Assembly (NCBI RefSeq): GCF_017601095.1
Contig: NZ_JAGFUX010000006.1
Span: 1-64,000, forward strand
DNA: 64,000 nt
Reading direction: 5' to 3'
Source: Streptococcus suis
Lineage (GTDB): Bacteria > Bacillota > Bacilli > Lactobacillales > Streptococcaceae
Shown piece after piece: positions 26,650-35,961 of this stretch. Numbering within the stretch: position 1 is the stretch's first letter; every line of letters starts with the position of its first letter. The notes below the pieces were generated by a model that was given only the letters and a program-made list of their open reading frames with translations, was not told the origin of the DNA and made no database searches. Both the position numbers and the translations under genes were made by a program.

Positions 26650-27328
26650 CTACTACCTCCACCAAACCATAGCCCAGTCCTTTTTTGGTCACAATCAAAT
26701 CAGCCAAACCCAAATCTGCTAATTTCTTACGGAGACGGGCTATGTTAACAGACAGAGTATTGTCATCCACAAAGATATCACTGTTCCAAAGCTGACGCAT
26801 CAACTGATCACGTCCTACAATCTGTGGAGCCTGTTCAAACAAGACCCTCAAGATTTGAAATTCATTCTTAGTTAATTCTTCCTTGCCAGCCCCATAGGCC
26901 ACCTGCATGGTCTTTAAATCCAAGCAAACTGGACCAAACCAGAGTAAACTTTGGTCCCCTAGAAAATCATAGGACCTCCGAATCAAGCCTTGAATTTTGG
27001 CCAAGAGAACCGTCATATCAAAAGGCTTGGTTACAAAATCGTCTCCTCCCATGTTGATCGCCATCACAATATCCATGGGCTGATCATGAGAAGACAAAAA
27101 GAGAATGGGAAGCTGTGAAAACTTGCGGATTTCCTGGCACCAATAATAGCCATTAAAATAAGGCAGACCAATATCCAATACCAAGAGGTGAGGTTGAAAA
27201 GTCCGCATGTGGTCCAATACCATTTGAAAATCCTCCACAACCTCTACCTGGTAGCCCCAATTTTGTAAATTTTTCGCCAAGAGACTACGAATGACCTGGT
27301 CATCCTCAATCAGTAAAATCTTATACAT
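26639..27328 (-). CDS. OmpR-family response regulator (BceR-like)
   Basis: The 229-residue regulator has a receiver domain (IEDDQVIRSLL, phospho-acceptor in LLVLDIGLP at about Asp52, conserved Lys in VTKPFD) and a C-terminal winged helix (LTKNEFQILRVLFEQAPQIV, NTLSVNIARLRKKL). It is the first gene of the RR-HK-ATPase-permease string and probably activates the transporter genes. It is divergent from the DUF2974 gene. Confidence 0.93.
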   Translation of the reverse strand: MYKILLIEDDQVIRSLLAKNLQNWGYQVEVVEDFQMVLDHMRTFQPHLLVLDIGLPYFNGYYWCQEIRKFSQLPILFLSSHDQPMDIVMAINMGGDDFVTKPFDMTVLLAKIQGLIRRSYDFLGDQSLLWFGPVCLDLKTMQVAYGAGKEELTKNEFQILRVLFEQAPQIVGRDQLMRQLWNSDIFVDDNTLSVNIARLRKKLADLGLADLIVTKKGLGYGLVEVVDEA

Positions 27329-27463
27329 ACCATCTCCTCACTTTCTACCTACTATTATACTGTATTTCCTTGGTCATTTAGGCCCTTTCTGGCAAATTTA
27401 CCTTACAAATTTGTCATTTTTGAGGACTTTGGTATACTTAAAGGAGTATCAGAAAGGACAGCC

Positions 27464-28648
27464 ATGGCAAATTTATTCGATTATATACAAGAGGTAGAGT
27501 ACGATAGCTTCTATGATATTCCTCTTACCAAACTAGATCTTCTAGCACTGACAGAACTCTCCTATCTTCCCTTTAATCAGCTCGTCAGCCCTGCTTTTTC
27601 CCGTGAAAATGGAATTCGCTTGGACCACCTGGCTCAAGCCTTTCAGGAGGCATTTACAGATGGTTTTCCTCCCTTTTCCATGGTAACCAAAAACAGACTC
27701 AAGTTATTGCGTGTCTTGGCAAACGCCAACCGTTTTAAGTATATCAAGGTTTTTGCCTTTGTCGACGAGGTTAGCTTGGACTTGCAGAAGCAGTTTGCAG
27801 CCCTGTGTTTTTCACTCAATCGTCAACAAACAGTGGTCAGTTTTCGAGGAACCGACGACACCATTATCGGCTGGAAAGAAGACTTTCACATGACCTATCT
27901 GGAAGAAATCCCTGCCCAGAAGTCTGCTCTACTCTATCTGCAACAGGTTATGGAAGAGGTCGGAGGCACATTTTTCGTAACAGGCCATTCCAAAGGTGGC
28001 AATCTGGCTCTCTTTGCAAGCAGCTTAGTTGGATCTGACTTGCAAGAAAGAATTGTCCAGGTACTTGCCTTTGATGCGCCGGGTTTGCACAAGACCATCA
28101 CCCAGTCAGCAGGTTACCAAGCCATCACCGAAAAATTCCTGCCTATCGTCCCACAAAATTCTATCGTTGGTATGATGTTGGAACAGACCGAAAGGGCCCA
28201 AATTGTCTATAGCAATACCATCGGTCTCCTGCAGCATATCACCTTTTCCTGGGAAGTCGTTGGTCTGGATTTCAAACCTGCGCAAGCCTTAACAGACAAT
28301 AGCCTTCAGACAGATCAAACCCTCAAAACTTGGACAGCAAGCTTGACTGAGGAAGAGCTACGGCATTTCTTTGACCTCTTTTTCGGGATATTTATCGAGG
28401 CAGGCATCCAACGTTTTAGCGATCTAACCGTTGATACTCCTATGAAAATTCGCCAGATCATTGAAAATGGTCGCCAACTGAGCCCGCAAGAGCAAGCCAT
28501 GATGGAACGCCTAAGCCGACAATTAATTGATACCCGTTATCAAATCTGGAAAGAATCCTTGGCGCATTCCTTGCCCAAGCCACCTGCTCTGTTGGACGAT
28601 TGGTGGCAACAATTCCAAGAACAGAGTCGAAAAAAAGAAGAGAGCTGA
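27464..28648 (+). CDS. DUF2974 (Mbeg1-like) alpha/beta-hydrolase
   Basis: The 394-residue protein has a lipase-like core: VSFRGTDDTIIGWKEDF (oxyanion region, about 125-141) and the nucleophile elbow FVTGHSKGGNLALF (about 163-176, Ser in GHSKGG). LAFDAPGLH follows. DUF2974 proteins are widespread uncharacterised Firmicute hydrolases; a role on lipids or esters is inferred. No signal peptide is present. A TATACT -10 and AAAGGA-type SD precede the ATG. A terminator overlaps its stop. Confidence 0.88.
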   Translation: MANLFDYIQEVEYDSFYDIPLTKLDLLALTELSYLPFNQLVSPAFSRENGIRLDHLAQAFQEAFTDGFPPFSMVTKNRLKLLRVLANANRFKYIKVFAFVDEVSLDLQKQFAALCFSLNRQQTVVSFRGTDDTIIGWKEDFHMTYLEEIPAQKSALLYLQQVMEEVGGTFFVTGHSKGGNLALFASSLVGSDLQERIVQVLAFDAPGLHKTITQSAGYQAITEKFLPIVPQNSIVGMMLEQTERAQIVYSNTIGLLQHITFSWEVVGLDFKPAQALTDNSLQTDQTLKTWTASLTEEELRHFFDLFFGIFIEAGIQRFSDLTVDTPMKIRQIIENGRQLSPQEQAMMERLSRQLIDTRYQIWKESLAHSLPKPPALLDDWWQQFQEQSRKKEES

Positions 28649-28661
28649 TCTCTTCTTTTTT
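28632..28661. terminator. Terminator overlapping the DUF2974 gene stop codon
   Basis: AAAAAGAAGAGA and TCTCTTCTTTTT form a 12-bp stem with a 5-nt loop, running into Ts on the plus strand; the A-rich left arm also allows use by the convergent ABC gene. Confidence 0.85.
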
Positions 28662-28684
28662 GTCTGAAATGATTTTCCAGTCTC

Positions 28685-29314
28685 TCATAAATCTTCAATT
28701 CGAAGAACCTCATCTGCCATTTCCCAAATGCTTGGATTATGGGTCGCAATCAAAATCAGGCGATTTTCCTTTCGGAGGGAGAGCAGGAGATCCATGATAG
28801 CTGCGGCTGTCTCAGGATCAACGGATGCCGTTGGTTCATCCGCTAAGATAAAGGGCGGATTTTTAAGTATGATTTTAGCTAGAGCAACCCGCTGGGCTTC
28901 ACCACCAGACAACTCATAGATGGGGTCGGACAAGTCAAGATAAGTAAGTCCAACAGCTTCTAAGGCCGCCTGTTGCTGTTCTACTTGCTGGACCTTGGTC
29001 AGTTTTTGCCCAACCAAACCCAGCTTCAAATTCTCTTCGACAGTCTGGCTTTCAATCAGTCCAAAATGTTGAAATAAATAACCCAGTTCATGGCGGAAAA
29101 AGTCAGTTGATTTGTAGGAGCTCAGCTCTTTTCCTCGATATAAAATAGATCCCTCATAGTCTTCTAGTTTCGCTAACATATTCATCAGAGTGGTTTTTCC
29201 GCTTCCACTCGCTCCAATCAGAGCATAGATTTTTCCAGCCTCTAGTTGGAGGGATACATCTGTAAATAACTGGCGTCTTCCGAATCGTTTGCAGACCTTG
29301 TCTAATTGAATCAT
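28685..29314 (-). CDS. ABC transporter ATP-binding protein of a bacteriocin-type exporter
   Basis: The 209-residue ATPase has Walker A GASGSGKTT (about 33-41), LFQHFGLIE, signature LSGGEAQRVALAK, Walker B FILADEPTASVD and the switch H in ATHNP. It follows the DUF1430 membrane-protein gene with a one-base gap, and the two form one transporter. TIGR-type descriptions call this pair bacteriocin-associated, but no precursor peptide gene is visible nearby. Confidence 0.92.
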   Translation of the reverse strand: MIQLDKVCKRFGRRQLFTDVSLQLEAGKIYALIGASGSGKTTLMNMLAKLEDYEGSILYRGKELSSYKSTDFFRHELGYLFQHFGLIESQTVEENLKLGLVGQKLTKVQQVEQQQAALEAVGLTYLDLSDPIYELSGGEAQRVALAKIILKNPPFILADEPTASVDPETAAAIMDLLLSLRKENRLILIATHNPSIWEMADEVLRIEDL

Positions 29315-29315
29315 A

Positions 29316-31328
29316 CTAGGCTCCTTTCAAAATAGTTGACAGGCTCTTCTCCTCTTTCCTAGACTGCCTATATAAAAGCAGGGAGGTATTTACCAAGAAA
29401 AGGGTAAACACTGCTAAAGAGAGAAAGACATGCTTGGTGAGAAATAGCCCGCCCACAGCTCCCAATAAGAGAACACAAAACTGAGCTAAGAAGTAGCTAC
29501 GGTGTTGCTCAAAAAAGGTGAGACCCGCTAGACGTTTGATAAAAATCTCTCTGCGAAACTCTTCAAAATAGAGCAAATTCATGGTATTAAAGAGAAGCAG
29601 AGAGGTCAACATGCCCAAACCAGCACTGGCCATCATAAACCAGACCTCCCGCTGCAATTTATTTGCAAAATCCTGAAAGAACTGGTTGCCAGAAGGCATC
29701 TCCGAAATCTGGTAGTCTAGGCCATGAGTTGTTACCAAGTCCTGTAAATAGGCCAAATCTTCAAAATAGAAATAGGTTTGAAGCTGATTTGACCAGAAAT
29801 CTGTTGCTTGGTCACCTGTTGATTGGGGTGTTAGGACCACCAAAATCGGATCCCTGACAAACTGTTGATAGGATAAGGGGGTGGTATTGTAAGTAAAGCG
29901 CAACTGATTGCTGTCTATGTAGTGTAGCATGGCTTTCATTTTTTGAGATGTGGCCTGCATATAAACCATGTCAGTCATGGCTTCTTCAAATTCCGAAACC
30001 AGCTTTTGCTCCTTCTCTCTGAGTTTATCAGGCACAAGCAGGATGAAATTGCCACTGCTGTTTAACTGTGCCAGACTTTCTTTCAAGGCCGGGGTTAATG
30101 CTATGCCTTGCCGCTCTAGGTACAGGGGTGTGACTAGAAGGACATTTCCTTGAGGGCTGTAATCTTGCCAATCCAAGAGCGGTGCCTGTTGCCAGATATT
30201 GCCACCAGTATTCACCCAATAATCCACTAAGAAATGGCGACTCAGGAGGCCTTTTTGATCAGAGACAGCTTTTTCTGCTAGTTGCAACCACTTGCTCTGA
30301 ATTTGATTTCGTTCGTCCTTATCATGAGAAAAACTGCTACGGTTAAAGCCTAAGATGACCAAGTCTTTCTCCTGCTGCCACATAGTCTGACCCGCATGGT
30401 GCAGGCTCCAAGTTTGAGAGTAAAGGAAGGTCCGACTGACGCCGAGCGATACAATCAGGAGCGCCAGCATTTGTCCAAAGAATAATAAGCCCATCACTCC
30501 CTTTAAAGGAAACCGCCCCTTGATCAGTTGCATCAGATGAACCCTTTGCAGAGCGATTGAAAAGACAGAAGCAAAGAACAAGGCAATCAAGAAAAGCAGA
30601 GCTCCATAGATGGCTAGTCCGCCCACAAGGGTTAGGATGGCTAGTTTGGGAAGCCCAAACAGGTAAAAGATGAGGATGGCTGAGCTACTACCGATTAGCC
30701 AACCAAAGAGCAAGTCATGACCGTCTTCCCTCATAGGCCTGAGAAAAATGCTCCACCGACTCTCACCTGAAATCAATCGAATACCAGAAGCTCGTAACCG
30801 ACCGATATGACCAATCAAAACTAGGGCTCCAAAGGTCAGGAAGAAGATCAGAAGGGCAATCAGCTGAAATCCGTTGCCAAAAATCCGAACAAGAACATCC
30901 AGACTAGACGGTTGCATCGGGTGCATATGCGATAGACCAATGGCTGCCAACTTTTCCTGCAACTGACTGAGACGCAAGGAGCCTCCAAAAATAAAATAAT
31001 TGGTCACAATACTTGGGTTGACAAGGTCTTTCTTCTCTTTTTCACGGATGCCTTCCGGTAGGCTACCCTTTCCGAATAGGACATAAGAGATCTCTGTTGT
31101 TCCCTCTCCTCCAACCTCCTCATGCTGCATGGCGATTAGGCTATCTGTCTCATCTGCCAATTCCTGCAAACTTTCTGCAAGGCTTGAAAAGTTAGCTCTT
31201 TGTTCCATATCAAGGACTACAACCTTAGGATAGTAGAAGGAAACATAGGTATCCGCCCAGATAGATACGACCCAGGATAAAAAGCAGGCGACAAGAATAT
31301 TGGACAGGATGATAAACAATCTTTTCAT
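29316..31328 (-). CDS. DUF1430 bacteriocin-associated integral membrane protein
   Basis: The 670-residue permease has an N-terminal membrane anchor, an extracellular part to about residue 140, four transmembrane segments to about 295, a second large extracellular domain (about 310-555) and C-terminal membrane helices. This is the FtsX-like layout of the streptococcal family annotated as bacteriocin-associated. GGGAGGTAGCC precedes the ATG. It is the first gene of a two-gene operon with the ATPase. It probably exports or expels a peptide. Confidence 0.88.
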   Translation of the reverse strand: MKRLFIILSNILVACFLSWVVSIWADTYVSFYYPKVVVLDMEQRANFSSLAESLQELADETDSLIAMQHEEVGGEGTTEISYVLFGKGSLPEGIREKEKKDLVNPSIVTNYFIFGGSLRLSQLQEKLAAIGLSHMHPMQPSSLDVLVRIFGNGFQLIALLIFFLTFGALVLIGHIGRLRASGIRLISGESRWSIFLRPMREDGHDLLFGWLIGSSSAILIFYLFGLPKLAILTLVGGLAIYGALLFLIALFFASVFSIALQRVHLMQLIKGRFPLKGVMGLLFFGQMLALLIVSLGVSRTFLYSQTWSLHHAGQTMWQQEKDLVILGFNRSSFSHDKDERNQIQSKWLQLAEKAVSDQKGLLSRHFLVDYWVNTGGNIWQQAPLLDWQDYSPQGNVLLVTPLYLERQGIALTPALKESLAQLNSSGNFILLVPDKLREKEQKLVSEFEEAMTDMVYMQATSQKMKAMLHYIDSNQLRFTYNTTPLSYQQFVRDPILVVLTPQSTGDQATDFWSNQLQTYFYFEDLAYLQDLVTTHGLDYQISEMPSGNQFFQDFANKLQREVWFMMASAGLGMLTSLLLFNTMNLLYFEEFRREIFIKRLAGLTFFEQHRSYFLAQFCVLLLGAVGGLFLTKHVFLSLAVFTLFLVNTSLLLYRQSRKEEKSLSTILKGA

Positions 31329-31415
31329 GGCTACCTCCCTACTTGAATCAGCTTTTTTATTTTATTATATCAAAATACTATATATGTCGCAATAAAATAT
31401 ATAAACCAAAACAAA

Positions 31416-31437
31416 AAATCTGAGTCTCCTCAGATTT
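31416..31437 (-). terminator. Intrinsic terminator
   Basis: AAATCTGAG and CTCAGATTT with a 4-nt loop run into TTTTTTG on the minus strand, just after the stop of the 154-residue protein gene. Confidence 0.85.
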
Positions 31438-31443
31438 GCTATC

Positions 31444-31908
31444 CTATAAATACTGGCCCTTGACCACAAAGAAGGTTCCACGGATTTCGCCTGCCAGTTT
31501 GGAGCGTTGGCGGGCAAACTTGAATCTTCCTTCAAATTCTTTAGGAATGTCAATCCCGTCTGACAATTTGAAACCGACCGCTCGTTTGCCTCCTTCTTCT
31601 AGCGTATAGAGGACATTGACAGCCAAGCCATTGTCATAAAAGACAAATGACCAGAGAATGCCATCTACTTCAAGCTGTGCTACGTTAAGCGGGGTATATG
31701 GAAAGTTCATGTTCCGCTCTGCCAAGACCTTCTCGATGAAGGGCAGGATTTCAAGCTTCTCTTCTGGTGTATAGACCACGAACTCCTGCTTGTATTTGTT
31801 CCAGAAATAGCGAGCTTCGTTGGCACGTAGACCTGCCAAGACAGCTGCGACTGGACTAGTTTCCAAGCCTGTCGTTTCGACTTCTTTAAAATTTACTGTG
31901 TAAGCCAT
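31444..31908 (-). CDS. Conserved hypothetical protein (154 aa)
   Basis: I do not recognise a characterised domain. The protein is soluble, alternating strands and helices (FVVYTPEEKLEILPFIEKVL, VDGILWSFVFYDNGLAVNVL), with a basic C-terminus (FKFARQRSKLAGEIRGTFFV). No signal peptide or membrane segment is seen. It lies 43 bases after ppaC, beyond that gene's terminator, and has its own terminator. Confidence 0.75.
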   Translation of the reverse strand: MAYTVNFKEVETTGLETSPVAAVLAGLRANEARYFWNKYKQEFVVYTPEEKLEILPFIEKVLAERNMNFPYTPLNVAQLEVDGILWSFVFYDNGLAVNVLYTLEEGGKRAVGFKLSDGIDIPKEFEGRFKFARQRSKLAGEIRGTFFVVKGQYL

Positions 31909-31929
31909 AATTGTCCTTTCAATAAAGAA

Positions 31930-31945
31930 AGCACCCGAAGGTGCT
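31930..31945 (-). terminator. Terminator of ppaC
   Basis: AGCACC and GGTGCT with a CGAA tetraloop are followed on the minus strand by TTCTTTATT. Confidence 0.75.
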
Positions 31946-31951
31946 AGGTAT

Positions 31952-32887
31952 TTATACGTTAAACGCTTCTGTCAATTGTGGTACCACTTGTTTCTTACGG
32001 GAAACGGCTCCTGCAAGGAAAGCGTGGTTGTTTTCCAACTTGAAGTTAAAGGCCGCTTCCACCTTATCCATGTTGCTACCAAGCGCAAGGATTTCAGAGT
32101 TTGAGTTAACGATGTCTGTAATCATCAAAACAAAGTCAGAGTAGCCATTTGCTGCTGATGCTGCTGTCATAGCTGCTTCGATTTCTGCTTGGCGTTCCAA
32201 GACTTCCGCAATATCCACTGTGTTGACTTGGGCTACACGCACGTCATTTCCGTTCAAACCGAAGGTTTTTGCGTCGATGTCGATCAATTCTTCTGCTGAC
32301 TTGCTAGCAAGATTGGTACCTGCTTTCAAGAGTGCCAAGCCATATTCTTCCAAGTTCACGCCAGCAATTTCAGCCAATTCAGCTGCTACTTGTGGATCTG
32401 TTGCATGAGTAGTTGGAGATTTGAGCAAGAGTGTATCTGAAATCAAACCTGATAGAAGTAGTCCAGCTACTTCTTTTGGAGGTGTCACACCATTTTCTTT
32501 GAAGGCACGGTAAACGATTGAAGAAGCTGAACCAACCGGCTCCAAACGCATGTACAATGGATTTGCCGTTTCAAAGTTTGCGACACGGTGGTGGTCAATA
32601 ACAGCAGCTACTTCCACATCCTTGATGTCTGCGATAGACTGTTGGAATTCATTGTGGTCCGTCAAGATGACTTGGCCAACACCTTCTGCCTTAGCAGACT
32701 CAACCACGCGCGGTGCAGTAACCCCAAAATAGTCAAGGGCAAAAGCTGTTTCTTCATTTGGCGTTCCAAGTGCAACTGCTTCCGCATCACGACCGAACAC
32801 TTCACGCTCCAAGTGAGCCCAACCATATGATGATGCAATGGCATCTGTATCAGGATTTTGGTGACCAAAAACTAAAAATTTAGACAT
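31952..32887 (-). CDS. ppaC: Manganese-dependent inorganic pyrophosphatase
   Basis: The 311-residue family II pyrophosphatase hydrolyses PPi to phosphate and pulls biosynthetic reactions forward. The DHH-family motifs are visible: [10 protein letters not shown] (about 8-17, metal ligands), LTDHNE (about 75-80), IDHHR (about 96-100), and the C-terminal substrate segment [10 protein letters not shown]. The length is normal. It is monocistronic with its own terminator. Confidence 0.96.
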   Translation of the reverse strand: MSKFLVFGHQNPDTDAIASSYGWAHLEREVFGRDAEAVALGTPNEETAFALDYFGVTAPRVVESAKAEGVGQVILTDHNEFQQSIADIKDVEVAAVIDHHRVANFETANPLYMRLEPVGSASSIVYRAFKENGVTPPKEVAGLLLSGLISDTLLLKSPTTHATDPQVAAELAEIAGVNLEEYGLALLKAGTNLASKSAEELIDIDAKTFGLNGNDVRVAQVNTVDIAEVLERQAEIEAAMTAASAANGYSDFVLMITDIVNSNSEILALGSNMDKVEAAFNFKLENNHAFLAGAVSRKKQVVPQLTEAFNV

Positions 32888-33025
32888 GTCTACAACCTCA
32901 TTTTTTCTAATAATCTCCTACATTTTACCATAAATAGAAAGACTTGTGAACATGGACGGGTCGGGATTTGCCAAACGTTTTCAAAAAGAGTAAGATAGAA
33001 GGTAGCAATACAAAAGGAGAATCAT

Positions 33026-34723
33026 ATGAAATTTTCAGACTATACCTATGTCCGTCCCGATTATGAAGCCATCAAGGCTCAATTTACTGACCTGACAGAC
33101 CAGTTGGCTCAGGCAAGTGACTTGGAAACAACTCGTACACTTGTGACAGCCGTTACCAAATTACTCAACTTGGTTGATACCCAGTACAATCTCTGGATGA
33201 TCCGTCATACTATCGACATGAACGATGAGTTTTACAATGAAGAAACTAAGTTTTGGAACGAATATTCGCCACTTTTTGAAGAATTGACCACCAACTACTA
33301 CCGTGTCATTGTCCAGACCCCTTACAAGGAAGAGTTGTCAGACATCTTGCCTAAAACCTTCTTCATGCAGGCTGAGAACAAGCTCAAGACCTTCTCATCA
33401 GACGTCATTCCATTACTGCAAAAAGAAAATGAATTATCTGATGAGTACAGCAAACTGATTGCGGGTGCAGAGATTGATTTCCAAGGACAGACTTACAACC
33501 TGGCACAAATGGGGCCATTTGGTCAATCAACAGACCGTGACATCCGCAAGGCTGCTTCTGCTGCCACAACTGCCTTCTTTGAAAGCAAGGAAGCCGACTT
33601 TGACCGTGTTTACGATGAGTTGGTCAAGGTCCGCACGGAAATCGCCCACAAACTTGGCTTCAAGGACTATGTAGAATACGGCTACCTCAAAATGAACCGT
33701 TTCGATTACAATCGTGACATGGTCAAGGTTTACCGTGAGGAAATCCTCAAGCATATCGTACCGATTGTGCAAAATCTTCGTGAACGCCAAGCCAATCGCC
33801 TGCAAGTACCAAGCCTCAAACACTACGACCTCAATCTTGAGTTCTTAGACGGCAATGCGGTACCACAAGGTGACCCTGACTTTATCGTCAGCCAAGCCCA
33901 AGACATGTACCGTGAATTGTCCGCAGAAACAGGCGAGTTCTTCGATTTCATGATTGAGCATGAACTCTTGGACTTGGTCGCAAAACCAGGTAAAAACAGC
34001 GGTGGCTACTGTACCTATATTCCTGACTTCAAGAGCCCATTCATCTTCTCTAACTTCAACGGAACCAGCGGTGATATTGATGTCTTGACCCACGAAGCAG
34101 GTCACGCTTTCCAAGTCTATCGTTCCCGTTGGATTCAAAGTCCAGAAGTTGTTTGGCCAACCTACGAAACCTGTGAAATCCACTCCATGTCTATGGAATT
34201 TATGACCTGGCCATGGATGGACCGTTTCTTCAAGGAACAAGTGGATAAGTATAAATTCACCCACTTGGCAAGTGCCCTTCTCTTCTTGCCTTACGGTGTC
34301 TTGGTGGATCACTTCCAGCACGAAGTCTATGAACGCCCAGAGATGACTCCAGCTGAACGCAAGGCGACTTGGAAAAAACTCCAAGACCTCTACTTGCCAG
34401 ACCGTGATTATTCTGAGTCAGAAGCCCTCAACCGCGGTATCTTCTGGTACCGTCAAGGTCATATCTTTGCTAGTCCGTTCTACTACATCGACTATACCTT
34501 GGCCCAAGTTTGTGCCCTCCAATTCTGGAAACGCACGCAGGTGGACCATGATGAGACTGCATGGGCAGACTACATCCGCATCTGTGATTTAGGCGGAACC
34601 AAGTCCTTCTTGCAAGTGGTTGAAGCTGCAAACCTCCAATCACCGTTCAAGGAAGGTGCCCTTGAAAGTACAGCCAAGGCTGCTGCTAGCTGGCTAGAAG
34701 CCGTTAAGGATGACGAACTATAA
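33026..34723 (+). CDS. M3 family oligoendopeptidase (PepF-like)
   Basis: The 565-residue cytoplasmic zinc metallopeptidase has the active site HEAGHAFQ at about 352-359 with the third ligand in the ETCEIHSMSMEF segment downstream. It has the compact M3 length of the 'oligoendopeptidase F-like' subgroup, which degrades short peptides after import. AAAAGGAG lies 7 bases before the ATG. The gene is monocistronic with a strong terminator. Its codon choice is rich in CTC and ACC, as in other well-expressed genes here. Confidence 0.92.
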   Translation: MKFSDYTYVRPDYEAIKAQFTDLTDQLAQASDLETTRTLVTAVTKLLNLVDTQYNLWMIRHTIDMNDEFYNEETKFWNEYSPLFEELTTNYYRVIVQTPYKEELSDILPKTFFMQAENKLKTFSSDVIPLLQKENELSDEYSKLIAGAEIDFQGQTYNLAQMGPFGQSTDRDIRKAASAATTAFFESKEADFDRVYDELVKVRTEIAHKLGFKDYVEYGYLKMNRFDYNRDMVKVYREEILKHIVPIVQNLRERQANRLQVPSLKHYDLNLEFLDGNAVPQGDPDFIVSQAQDMYRELSAETGEFFDFMIEHELLDLVAKPGKNSGGYCTYIPDFKSPFIFSNFNGTSGDIDVLTHEAGHAFQVYRSRWIQSPEVVWPTYETCEIHSMSMEFMTWPWMDRFFKEQVDKYKFTHLASALLFLPYGVLVDHFQHEVYERPEMTPAERKATWKKLQDLYLPDRDYSESEALNRGIFWYRQGHIFASPFYYIDYTLAQVCALQFWKRTQVDHDETAWADYIRICDLGGTKSFLQVVEAANLQSPFKEGALESTAKAAASWLEAVKDDEL

Positions 34724-34730
34724 AAGACAA

Positions 34731-34767
34731 AAATCTGAATGAGCTATGAACTCATTCAGATTTTTTT
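34731..34767. terminator. Strong terminator between convergent genes
   Basis: A 13-bp stem, AAATCTGAATGAG with CTCATTCAGATTT, and a 7-nt loop end in a T-run. It lies between the peptidase gene and the HxlR regulator gene, whose stop it overlaps. Confidence 0.9.
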
Positions 34768-35099
34768 GCTTTAACAAAGTCGATGTACTTATCCCCAAAA
34801 ACTTCAATTTGCTCCAAAACCAACTTAAATTCCTGACCAATCTCGCTCAGTTCATATTCCACTTTTGGCGGAACCTGTGCATAAACCTTCCGAGTGATTA
34901 AACCATCATCTTCCAGCTGACGTAACTGCTTGGTCAAGGTTGCTTGGGAAATCCCTGTCAATCGTCGATGCAATTCATTAAACCGAATGGGACCTTCTTC
35001 GATATGATGTAGTAATAAGATACTCCATTTGCCAGATAAGACACACTGAGTGGTCACATAAGGACACTCCGGAACTGTATGGTGTGTGAAAGTCGCCAT
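34752..35099 (-). CDS. HxlR-family transcriptional regulator (YodB/HypR-like)
   Basis: The 115-residue MarR/DUF24-type winged helix has ECPYVTTQCVLSGKWSILLL at the start, FNELHRRLTGISQATLTKQL as the DNA-recognition region and a wing at VPPKVEYELSEIG. The N-terminal cysteines (Cys12 and Cys19) are placed like the redox-sensing cysteine of YodB-type repressors. It is divergent from an FMN reductase gene. A 21-bp motif in that promoter is repeated before a VOC enzyme gene 1.9 kb away, suggesting a small quinone/electrophile regulon. Confidence 0.9.
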   Translation of the reverse strand: MATFTHHTVPECPYVTTQCVLSGKWSILLLHHIEEGPIRFNELHRRLTGISQATLTKQLRQLEDDGLITRKVYAQVPPKVEYELSEIGQEFKLVLEQIEVFGDKYIDFVKAKKSE

Positions 35100-35131
35100 A
35101 ATTTCTCCTTTATTTTCCCTTGATACTATAT

Positions 35132-35152
35132 ATTACTTCACAAAAAGATAGT
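35132..35152. promoter_or_regulatory. Candidate HxlR-regulator site 1
   Basis: ATTACTTCACAAAAAGATAGT followed by GACTAT (giving the palindrome ATAGTGACTAT at 35148-35158) lies between the divergent regulator and FMN-reductase genes. The first 21 bases recur with two changes at 37030-37050. Confidence 0.55.
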
Positions 35153-35254
35153 GACTATTCAAAAAAATCGTACTTGTTTTATTTTTAGTACCTGTTACAA
35201 TAATACCATAAACTGCGAGAGCAGGGAAGAAAAAATTGTTAGAGGTATAACATC

Positions 35255-35794
35255 ATGAAAAACATTCTATTTATCGTCGGTTCATTACGTGAAGGTTCAT
35301 TCAACCACCAAATGGCAAAGCAAGCTGAAAGCATCTTAAAAGGTCAAGCAACTGTATCTTATCTTAACTATAAAGAAATCCCGCTTATGAACCAAGATCT
35401 TGAAACACCAGTCTTGCCAGCTGTCCAAGCTGCACGCAATGCGATTATGGCTGCAGATGCTATCTGGATTTTCTCACCGGTTTACAACTTTGCAATCCCT
35501 GGGACTGTGAAGAACTTGATTGACTGGCTCAGCCGTTCCCTAGACTTATCAGAAACACGTGGCCCATCTGCACTACAAGACAAAATCGTTACTGTATCAT
35601 CTGTTGCCAATGCTGGACACGAGCCAATGTTCGCTAGCTACCATGCACTCCTACCATTTGTTCGCATGCAAGTCGTTGGTGAGTTTACAGGTACAACTGT
35701 CAATCCAGAAGCATGGGGAACTGGACAGTTGGTATTATCAGAAGAAGCCATCGCCGGTCTGCAAGCGCAAGCTCAAGCTTTGTTAGAAGCTTAG
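35255..35794 (+). CDS. NADPH-dependent FMN reductase family protein
   Basis: The 179-residue flavodoxin-like reductase has the FMN phosphate loop [15 protein letters not shown] (about 9-23), the [21 protein letters not shown] segment (about 73-93, the family PxYxxxxPxxLKN motif) and a C-terminal helix. Members reduce quinones, azo dyes or chromate using flavin. The gene is divergent from the HxlR-type regulator, whose Bacillus relatives control azoreductase and quinone-detoxifying genes. AGAGGTATAAC precedes the ATG. Confidence 0.9.
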   Translation: MKNILFIVGSLREGSFNHQMAKQAESILKGQATVSYLNYKEIPLMNQDLETPVLPAVQAARNAIMAADAIWIFSPVYNFAIPGTVKNLIDWLSRSLDLSETRGPSALQDKIVTVSSVANAGHEPMFASYHALLPFVRMQVVGEFTGTTVNPEAWGTGQLVLSEEAIAGLQAQAQALLEA

Positions 35795-35820
35795 ATTCTA
35801 CAGATCAATAAACATCCTTC

Positions 35821-35925
35821 TATGACCTTTATCGAGTTGAAGTTGATAAAATTGCAGAACTCTGGGATCTTGTTGTGCCAATCGAGGAAGATTCCAAAGC
35901 TGCCAATAGCAATGGTAAATTCTAA
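35821..35925 (+). pseudogene. C-terminal fragment of an NTF2/SnoaL-like protein
   Basis: The frame reads YDLYRVEVDKIAELWDLVVP, then IEEDSKAANSNGKF and a stop. This matches the C-terminal strand and tail of SnoaL-like (NTF2-fold) proteins ('R.EDGKI.EHWD...NSNGMF'). No start or SD is present and the rest of the domain is missing. It is probably the residue of a deleted neighbour; a different complete NTF2-like gene lies 0.7 kb downstream. Confidence 0.7.
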
Positions 35926-35961
35926 TCAAAAACCAAGAAAATAAGATGAAAGAAAATTAAA

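Noticed and set aside
33845..34384. 179-codon open frame opposite the M3 peptidase gene
   Set aside because: It is antisense to a clear metallopeptidase gene and reflects its codon bias.
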